NCBI GenBank assembly: GCA_015522385.1
Contig: WAMJ01000202.1
Span: forward strand, 1 to 5,188
DNA: 5,188 nt
Reading direction: 5' to 3'
Source: Candidatus Heimdallarchaeota archaeon
GTDB taxonomy: Archaea; Asgardarchaeota; Heimdallarchaeia; Heimdallarchaeales; Kariarchaeaceae
Part shown: positions 1-4,484 of the stretch, piece by piece
Numbering within the stretch: the stretch's first letter is position 1
Layout of the letters: every line of letters starts with the position of its first letter
Position numbers and translations under genes: made by a program
Notes under the pieces: generated by a model
Database searches by the model: none
The model's input: the letters and a program-made list of their open reading frames with translations, nothing else
Told to the model about the DNA's origin: nothing

Positions 1-558
1 ATAATATACAGAATCCATAAGGAGTCGGCAAGTACCGTAAATAGCATAATCGAGAGTATTTTTCGAATTAACCCCAGTCGTGTACCAAAATGGAGGTACC
101 AGATTAGATTTCTTAAGGGATTACAGTTCCTCCTATCCACAATTTTGACTGGAGGGAAGGTTGTCATCATTGGTGAACAACTAGAAATTATTCTCTTTCT
201 GATCTCTCTATCAGACATCCTCGGAATATTTGATGGGAAAAATGTAAATGGAGTTGTCTATTCCGAGTCATTGAGTGGTGTGGAAAACCTTCATGGAGTT
301 TCCTCTCTAACCGAACATTCAGTAGAACTTGATCTGATAGAAGATAAATGCATTGTTAATCTACAGGAAGGAGTTTGTTATGGAGAGGTATCAGTACCAC
401 TTCTTAAAATGGCCGAGAAGTATTTCAGAACAGATAAGCACGAAGAGGGTAAACGAATTTTGAGGTCGCTGAACCATTTATTAGTTGATAGGGAATTGTC
501 AACAAATGAGTTAAGAAAGCTGGACAAGAATTTTCTGAAGAATGCTGCTATGCACTGA
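1..558 (+). CDS. Uncharacterised protein, C-terminal 185 residues (5' end outside window)
   Basis: The reading frame is open from the first base to the TGA at 556-558 with no in-frame stop. The only candidate start inside the window is a TTG at 145, which lacks a convincing ribosome site, so the gene almost certainly begins to the left. I do not recognise the family. Visible residues, numbered from base 1: a polar and basic segment (1-35) containing PSRVPKWRYQIRF; then LKGLQFLLSTILTGGKVVIIG (38-58 in part), a helix followed by a glycine turn and a hydrophobic strand; a strongly hydrophobic helix-like run at 61-78; a more polar region (79-130) with two cysteines, C117 and C126; and a charged helical C-terminus (134-182) ending NAAMH. 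The hydrophobic run is short and amphipathic, so a buried helix in a soluble alpha/beta domain fits better than a membrane span. The 3' end overlaps serA tail to tail by 11 bp. That it is coding is likely; its function is unknown. Confidence 0.75.
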   Translation: MIYRIHKESASTVNSIIESIFRINPSRVPKWRYQIRFLKGLQFLLSTILTGGKVVIIGEQLEIILFLISLSDILGIFDGKNVNGVVYSESLSGVENLHGVSSLTEHSVELDLIEDKCIVNLQEGVCYGEVSVPLLKMAEKYFRTDKHEEGKRILRSLNHLLVDRELSTNELRKLDKNFLKNAAMH

Positions 559-1456
559 AGAACTTAATTAATTTTTCAGCGATGATTTTCCCGTTTCGAA
601 ATTGGGCCTCCTTCGTATTGGCACCGATATGTGGTGTAAGTATCACACTATCATTGTTTCGTAGTTCTTCGTTCTGTAACGGCTCTGTTTCGAATACATC
701 GATTGCAGCTCTAGTGACAATCCCACTTTTTATTGCCTTTAGCAGAGCCTCTTCCTTGACCACACCGCCTCTTGCGGCATTAATTATCATTACCCCCTTC
801 TTCATCTTTTCAAAGGCTTCTTCATCTATCATATGCTTTGTTGGGGGAATGAGCGGTACGTGCAATGATATGAAATCAGAACTCTGAAATAATTTGTCCA
901 GTTCACAGTATCTGAAATCATCCAATCCTTCTAGTTCTTTGTTCTGAATGACATCGTATCCAACTACATTCATACCTAGGGTCAATGCAGTTTTGACAAC
1001 AATCGATCCAATAGCGCCTGTACCAATCACTCCCAAAGTTTTACCAGACAGTTCTACCCCAATATATTTTTTCTTTGGCCATTCCTTTTTTTTCATCTCG
1101 GTGTGGGCAAAACTGATTCCCCTGGCCAAGTCGATAATCAAGCCTATTGTGAATTCAGCAACACTATTGGATGGGGCCTCTGGACTATTGAATACACTGA
1201 TCCCTCTCTTCTTACATTCCTCAACATCCACATTGTCCAGGCCGACCCCTGGTCTTCCTATTGCTTTGAGGTTTTCTGCATATGAGAGTAATTTCTGATC
1301 CACGGTCGTGGCACTCCTCACAACGAGACCATCTGCATCCTTGATCTCTGATGGTAACAAGTCCTTCTGCATAGACACATCGACGACATTGAATCCTGCT
1401 CCAGTCAGATGATCCTTGAGGTAATCTGAAACTTTGTCGGCAATAACAATTTTCAC
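548..1456 (-). CDS. serA: D-3-phosphoglycerate dehydrogenase, short form without ACT domain
   Basis: This NAD-dependent D-2-hydroxyacid dehydrogenase most likely oxidises 3-phosphoglycerate to 3-phosphohydroxypyruvate, the first step of cytosolic serine synthesis. In 302 residues it shows: the phosphate-binding RSATTVD (47-53); GRPGVGLDNVD (67-77); the nucleotide-binding GTGAIG (145-150), with D168 at the end of the next strand as expected for NAD preference; and the catalytic triad R229 (NAARGG), E258 (FETEP) and H276 (TPHIGAN). The R-to-E spacing of 29 equals that in E. coli SerA. The chain ends just after the catalytic domain, so the C-terminal ACT domain used for serine feedback in longer forms is absent. 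I start at GTG 1456 because AGGAG lies 7 bases before it and MKIVIADK is a normal family N-terminus; an ATG at 1498 would add 14 unlikely residues. No other serine gene is in view. Another 2-hydroxyacid dehydrogenase activity is possible but less likely. Confidence 0.88.
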   Translation of the reverse strand: MKIVIADKVSDYLKDHLTGAGFNVVDVSMQKDLLPSEIKDADGLVVRSATTVDQKLLSYAENLKAIGRPGVGLDNVDVEECKKRGISVFNSPEAPSNSVAEFTIGLIIDLARGISFAHTEMKKKEWPKKKYIGVELSGKTLGVIGTGAIGSIVVKTALTLGMNVVGYDVIQNKELEGLDDFRYCELDKLFQSSDFISLHVPLIPPTKHMIDEEAFEKMKKGVMIINAARGGVVKEEALLKAIKSGIVTRAAIDVFETEPLQNEELRNNDSVILTPHIGANTKEAQFRNGKIIAEKLIKFFSA

Positions 1457-1463
1457 AACCTTT

Positions 1464-1468
1464 CTCCT
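1464..1468 (-). promoter_or_regulatory. Ribosome binding site AGGAG deciding the serA start
   Basis: On the - strand AGGAG is followed by the 7-base spacer AAAGGTT and then GTG. This spacing is ideal and sits inside the frame that an upstream ATG at 1498 would translate, so it argues for the GTG start. It also implies a leadered serA message or translation from a longer mRNA of the upstream GTPase unit, unlike the leaderless-type promoters elsewhere in the window. A weak AT-rich run (ACAATATTAAG, about 1480-1490) could be a TATA box, but I do not rate it. Confidence 0.75.
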
Positions 1469-1525
1469 AATATCTACTATCTTAATATTGTGAAACATTG
1501 TTGGAAGGAATTGTATCGCTGTGGA

Positions 1526-2323
1526 TTAAGATTTTATGAACTCTCTGTGCAGTAGGCTTTCAAAACTTGCATCAATTATGTTACTTAGCCCCTGTCCTGT
1601 GGCATAATCAAAGAGAGAGATATTGCTATGGCCTTTCATGAGGAAATTGTTAAGGAGGATAGTTGGTGTTCTACCCAAATGCCTAGAGTTGTACGCGATG
1701 ACTATGTTGCAATCTTGGAGATGAACATTTCCTAAAGCGTTGATCATATACTCCTCATCCAAATTCCCAAGATCTATTGTCAGACTAGCAACCTTTTCCC
1801 CCTTTTCAATTACCAGTGCCTTCTCAATACTACCTTCAATAATTTTCAATTTGTTATAGGCAATCTCAATCCAACCCTCTTCAACGTGCGATCGAAATGA
1901 TGCCTTATCTTCAATATTCAACATCAGGATGGAAAGCACAGATTTGAAAAAATTCCTAAATGACCTTGAGTTCGAGATATATAACATCTTCTGATTAACC
2001 AAATCTGTGATCTTGTCCGTGAGGAGTATCCTCTCAACTGTCTGGACGACAATATTTTCGACCATACTTGAGATTAAACTTACCACATGTTCCTTCCGTA
2101 CAGTCCCATTATTGTCGATCTCGAGGAGAAGAATGTGATCTCCATGTGATAGACTTCTTCTGTACAGACCAGATCCAGATATCTGTTTCATACTTGGTAA
2201 TGGGACGCCTAATCCACTAGGGGCTAGGTCTACATCTGTCTCATCCATTGATACCTCAATCCACGAAGTTTTCTTACACTTTGGACAATAGACTTGAAGC
2301 TTTAGCTCTTGCAAGATTATCAC
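1526..2323 (-). CDS. Uncharacterised CPKC-motif protein translationally coupled to the Arf-like GTPase
   Basis: The 265-residue protein belongs to no family I can name. Started at GTG 2323 it shares GTGA with the GTPase stop codon, a classic translational coupling overlap; an ATG at 2356 would add 11 residues and overlap the GTPase by 37 bp. Visible parts: a short strand and one cysteine pair, CPKC (13-16), with no second pair nearby, so metal binding would need another ligand set or a dimer; a glycine-rich link with GSGLYRRSLSHGDH (50-63); a strand LLLEIDNNGTVRKEHVV (65-81), which reads like a small beta domain; a long helical centre (82-140); and a C-terminal alpha/beta part (150-265) with strands such as CNIVIAY (205-211). 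There is no signal peptide or clear membrane span. The tight coupling suggests it works directly with the GTPase as effector, regulator or scaffold; that is inference. Confidence 0.85.
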   Translation of the reverse strand: MIILQELKLQVYCPKCKKTSWIEVSMDETDVDLAPSGLGVPLPSMKQISGSGLYRRSLSHGDHILLLEIDNNGTVRKEHVVSLISSMVENIVVQTVERILLTDKITDLVNQKMLYISNSRSFRNFFKSVLSILMLNIEDKASFRSHVEEGWIEIAYNKLKIIEGSIEKALVIEKGEKVASLTIDLGNLDEEYMINALGNVHLQDCNIVIAYNSRHLGRTPTILLNNFLMKGHSNISLFDYATGQGLSNIIDASFESLLHREFIKS

Positions 2324-2898
2324 CTGTGAAGAGACTCTATATTCTCCATGAGCCATTCCATTCCTAACTGGATATTTTCGCCAAATTTTGCAGATCCAGA
2401 TATTACATAGAAGGGTCTATTTCTTGTTTCTTGGTTAACTTGGTAGATATCTATTGCCTCATTGACTTTATACGGTTGCATGTATTTTAAATCCTGTTTG
2501 TTAATTAGGACAAGGATAGGTTTTCTTCCATTTATGATATTAAGCATGTACTCAAAGCTCAATTTTGATTTTGCGAACTTCTCTGGATCACGATCTGCCT
2601 TGATAGTCCCGTCAATTACGTAAATGATGCCATCGGCTTGCGTAACCGCGAGTCCCCACAGTGCATTTCTGTAGAGTTCCTGTCCTCCGACATCAATTGT
2701 AGAAAGATTCCAGTTCCCTATTTTCACCCCCTTGTTCCTAATGTCTATCCCAAGTGTCGTATCGGTTTCTTCAACTTCTTGCCCTGTTTCAAGATACCTA
2801 ATCAACGTGGTCTTGCCTGCCCCAGACGTCCCAAGTGTAACTATCTTGGCCAACTTTACTTTCTTTCTCTTTGAGAATAATCTTGCTAGTAAACTCAT
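2320..2898 (-). CDS. Arf-like Ras-superfamily small GTPase
   Basis: The 192-residue protein carries every guanine-nucleotide motif: G1 GTSGAGKTT (23-31); a switch I threonine in DTTLGID (46-52); G3 DVGGQE (69-74) with the catalytic-type glutamine Q73; G4 NKQD (133-136); and G5 SGSAK (167-171). DVGGQ followed by R..LW, plus NKQD, is the pattern of the Arf/Arl/SR-beta branch rather than Ras or Rab. The N-terminus MSLLARLFSKRKK could form a short amphipathic helix with a basic end, as in Arf proteins that touch membranes. Residue 2 is Ser, not Gly, so N-myristoylation is not expected, and there is no C-terminal prenylation cysteine. I start at ATG 2898, not the in-frame ATG at 2958, because a TATA box lies about 31 bases upstream of 2898 and the 20-residue extension looks unlike the family. 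It would act as a cytosolic or membrane-associated GTP switch with the coupled downstream protein. Confidence 0.93.
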   Translation of the reverse strand: MSLLARLFSKRKKVKLAKIVTLGTSGAGKTTLIRYLETGQEVEETDTTLGIDIRNKGVKIGNWNLSTIDVGGQELYRNALWGLAVTQADGIIYVIDGTIKADRDPEKFAKSKLSFEYMLNIINGRKPILVLINKQDLKYMQPYKVNEAIDIYQVNQETRNRPFYVISGSAKFGENIQLGMEWLMENIESLHR

Positions 2899-2925
2899 TC
2901 TATCGCTAATGACTGAGAATTTCTC

Positions 2926-2934
2926 TATAAAAAC
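2926..2934 (-). promoter_or_regulatory. TATA box for the GTPase gene
   Basis: The - strand reads TTTTTATAG centred about 31 bases before the ATG at 2898. Archaeal TATA boxes sit about 25-27 bases before the transcription start, so transcription would begin only a few bases before this ATG, giving a nearly leaderless message. There is no good Shine-Dalgarno sequence before the ATG, which agrees. The box lies downstream of the ATG at 2958, so that start would be excluded from such a transcript. Confidence 0.55.
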
Positions 2935-3081
2935 TCCAGTGATGGTGTATCGACACATTAAATTTGTGACTAAACCTCTCTAACCTAAAGTGTCCTGATG
3001 CAAAGTGTTCTATCCCAATATATCGTGGGAATAAAGGTGTCCATTTGGTCAAAATCCATTTTCCGCCTAACACTGCTCATT

Positions 3082-3114
3082 CTACACATCAAGCATCTAT
3101 ATGCGCTAGTGTAG
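3082..3114. repeat. Interrupted inverted repeat (possible RNA hairpin)
   Basis: CTACAC (3082-3087) is the exact reverse complement of GTGTAG (3109-3114). Nested inside, GCAT (3093-3096) pairs with ATGC (3101-3104) around a 4-base loop. This gives a 6 bp outer stem, a small internal loop of 5 and 4 bases, and a 4 bp inner stem. No T-run follows on either strand, so it is not a typical terminator. It could be part of a structured RNA, or chance. Confidence 0.35.
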
Positions 3115-3203
3115 TTTCCTATATCTTTATACTCTCTGGAAAAGGAATAGATGTCTAAAGGCGAGGTATCGCTGCAAAAGGAATTTTACTCAATGCATAT
3201 ACG

Positions 3204-3241
3204 GTGTTCCTCCTGAACACAGTTGAAAAATATTCTTTCAA
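3204..3241. repeat. Two adjacent perfect short hairpins
   Basis: GTGTTC (3204-3209) and GAACAC (3215-3220) form a perfect 6 bp stem with a 5-base loop. Two bases later TTGAAA (3223-3228) and TTTCAA (3236-3241) form a second perfect 6 bp stem with a 7-base loop. On the - strand the first loop reads AGGAG, a ribosome-site sequence, but only a 2-codon frame (ATG CAT TGA) follows at the right distance. Two perfect stems in tandem in a non-coding stretch may mark a small structured RNA or a protein-binding site. Confidence 0.4.
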
Positions 3242-3320
3242 TATTTAGTCCGGGGACAGTGAATATCCTGTGTCATTTATTTCTCTATAGAATTCTCTTA
3301 CCCAATTAGTCTGAACCCTT

Positions 3321-3335
3321 ACAAAAATTTTAAAT
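3321..3335 (+). promoter_or_regulatory. Probable promoter of tRNA-Asp
   Basis: ACAAAAATTTTAAAT resembles a purine-rich BRE element followed by the TATA-like TTTTAAAT, centred about 37 bases before the mature tRNA. Transcription would then start near 3357-3359 and leave a 5' leader of about ten bases for RNase P. A second AT-rich string, CTTATTTATTG (3343-3353), is an alternative but sits rather close to the tRNA for a leader to exist. Confidence 0.4.
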
Positions 3336-3368
3336 CAACTGACTTATTTATTGTTATTGTACGCTCTT

Positions 3369-3442
3369 GCCCCTATAGTGTAGTTCGGCCATCATGGAGG
3401 ACTGTCACTCCTTCGACCGGGGTTCAAATCCCCGTGGGGGCG
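3369..3442 (+). tRNA. tRNA-Asp (anticodon GTC)
   Basis: The 74 bases fold into a full cloverleaf. The acceptor stem GCCCCTA (3369-3375) pairs with TGGGGGC (3435-3441), with one G-U pair, followed by discriminator G at 3442. U8 and A9 are present. The D arm is 3378-3395, with a weak stem (G10-U25, U13-U22) and the invariant GG at 3387-3388. The anticodon stem GAGGA/TCCTT encloses the loop CTGTCAC with anticodon GTC at 3404-3406. The variable loop has 4 bases. The T stem CGGGG/CCCCG encloses TTCAAAT. Discriminator G and anticodon GUC are aspartate identity elements. No CCA is encoded and there is no intron. The 3' 19 bases overlap the convergent protein gene at 3424-4443. I see no strong T-rich terminator directly after it. 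Confidence 0.97.
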
Positions 3443-4443
3443 TTAATCTCTACTTCTAAGTTGTTACATTTAGCAATGATTTTCCCTCTCTTGTCTCTGG
3501 AAATTATCCAGTTATACTTCTGAAAAATCTGATGTATTTTCGTTTCTTCCTTAAGTTTATCTGATATCGGGCTCTGGGTTTTAACATTCATTATTTTCTC
3601 TCCTCCCCTGACTCTGGTTTTATATACTTCATTCTCTGGTTTTTCAACCGATTCTTCTGTAGGGAAGAATGATGGTAGAACCGATAGTAAGTTCTTAGTA
3701 GTTGCCATGCTACCCGTTGAATCCAATATTCCTAATATCACGCGCCATGGATACCTTATATTGTAGATAGAGTTTAGTTTCACTTTTCCTGACATTTCTG
3801 GACAGTCTTTCATTATCTTCAATATCTTCGTTTCATGCATCTCTAGAGTAGACATTTCATTGGCTTGTATTTGAATTGATATACTTGCTCTTATGTTTGA
3901 TTTCTTCCCTTGAATCATCGCGATCCTTAGACTTGTGCAACCTTCTCTAATTATTGCACCTATGGTCTCCTTTTTTATCTTTGAAATAGTTATTTTACTC
4001 AAGTCAAGCACTTTCACATAAATTGATTTCCCAAAGTACGAATGTACTATAATTGATTTCTTCTTTACAGTCGGATTACTTACCATTCGATCATACTTTC
4101 CTTTGAAATGGTATCCTGAATAAGGGATTGCGGAAATTTCGTGGGGCAACAGGGATTCGCTTATCAATTTCATATCAGTATTAAGCTTAGATATTGCCTT
4201 AGGGAGGTCGTCATCAAGTTTAACACTTCTTCCTATGTACAAGAGTGTGGTCTCTCGTGATGTTTCTATGGTGGTTAGCTGGAATGTTTCGATGCATCTC
4301 TCAATGAACTTTTCAAATGATCTGGAGACATCGATTTTATCCTTCCCTCTTTGAAGCCTGAAGGTGATGATTAAGAACCCATTCTTTTTACTCTTCTCAA
4401 TTAGTACTGACTTGCTTGAGAACTTTATGTGGGGTTTTGCCAT
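3424..4443 (-). CDS. Uncharacterised 339-residue basic protein between cdc6 and tRNA-Asp
   Basis: I do not recognise this protein. It is lysine-rich and apparently soluble, with no signal peptide, membrane span or cysteine cluster. An N-terminal alpha/beta part (about 1-125) includes SFEKFIERCIETF (42-54) and TLLYIGRS (65-72). A second alpha/beta part (about 130-250) contains KSIIVHSYF and a helix TIGAIIREGCTSLRIAM. A polar, probably flexible linker (about 255-300) rich in E, K, P and S follows, then a small C-terminal segment (about 300-339) with YNWIISRDKRGKIIAKCNN. ATG 4443 is chosen because a TATA box lies about 27 bases upstream and no ribosome site precedes it, so the message should be leaderless. 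The gene follows cdc6 by 41 bp but has its own promoter. Its last codons are antisense to the tRNA T arm and acceptor stem. The long frame with its own promoter supports a real gene; a nucleic-acid role is only a guess from its charge and neighbour. Confidence 0.8.
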   Translation of the reverse strand: MAKPHIKFSSKSVLIEKSKKNGFLIITFRLQRGKDKIDVSRSFEKFIERCIETFQLTTIETSRETTLLYIGRSVKLDDDLPKAISKLNTDMKLISESLLPHEISAIPYSGYHFKGKYDRMVSNPTVKKKSIIVHSYFGKSIYVKVLDLSKITISKIKKETIGAIIREGCTSLRIAMIQGKKSNIRASISIQIQANEMSTLEMHETKILKIMKDCPEMSGKVKLNSIYNIRYPWRVILGILDSTGSMATTKNLLSVLPSFFPTEESVEKPENEVYKTRVRGGEKIMNVKTQSPISDKLKEETKIHQIFQKYNWIISRDKRGKIIAKCNNLEVEINAPTGI

Positions 4444-4465
4444 TCCGTGATAAACACATCATTTT

Positions 4466-4474
4466 GTTATAAAA
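4466..4474 (-). promoter_or_regulatory. TATA box for the 339-residue protein gene
   Basis: The - strand reads TTTTATAAC in the 41 bp between cdc6 and this gene, centred about 27 bases before the ATG at 4443. That spacing puts the transcription start at or next to the ATG, a leaderless arrangement common in archaea. The gene can therefore be expressed independently of cdc6 even though the two are close and collinear. Confidence 0.65.
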
Positions 4475-4484
4475 GGGACGGAAT

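Larger units (their letters stand above)
2935..3320. other. Intergenic stretch without a convincing gene
   Basis: Between the GTPase promoter and the tRNA promoter I find no gene I would defend. The longest open frames with an ATG are about 38 codons (2998-3114, +) and 34 codons (2985-3089, -, inside a 66-codon start-less open frame reaching 3185). The stretch does contain several short inverted repeats, listed separately, and TATA-like strings on both strands around 3121-3132 (TATATCTTTATAC). A structured RNA, a microprotein or simply spacer DNA are all possible. Confidence 0.5.

Noticed and set aside
582..1298. Several + strand open frames opposite serA
   Set aside because: They lie wholly antisense to a dehydrogenase with all catalytic motifs, have no ribosome sites, and their translations look like reverse-complement artefacts.
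2320..2958. GTPase starting at the ATG at 2958
   Set aside because: It would add 20 residues unlike Arf-family N-termini, and the best TATA box lies downstream of that ATG.
2638..2983. + strand open frames opposite the GTPase
   Set aside because: Antisense to intact G1 to G3 motifs; no family resemblance and no promoter.
3013..3030. TCCCA/TGGGA inverted repeat with an 8-base loop
   Set aside because: A 5 bp stem with a large loop is expected by chance in a few hundred bases.
2998..3114. + strand 38-codon frame in the intergenic stretch
   Set aside because: Hydrophobic and low in complexity, with no TATA box or ribosome site at the right distance; length is within chance expectation.
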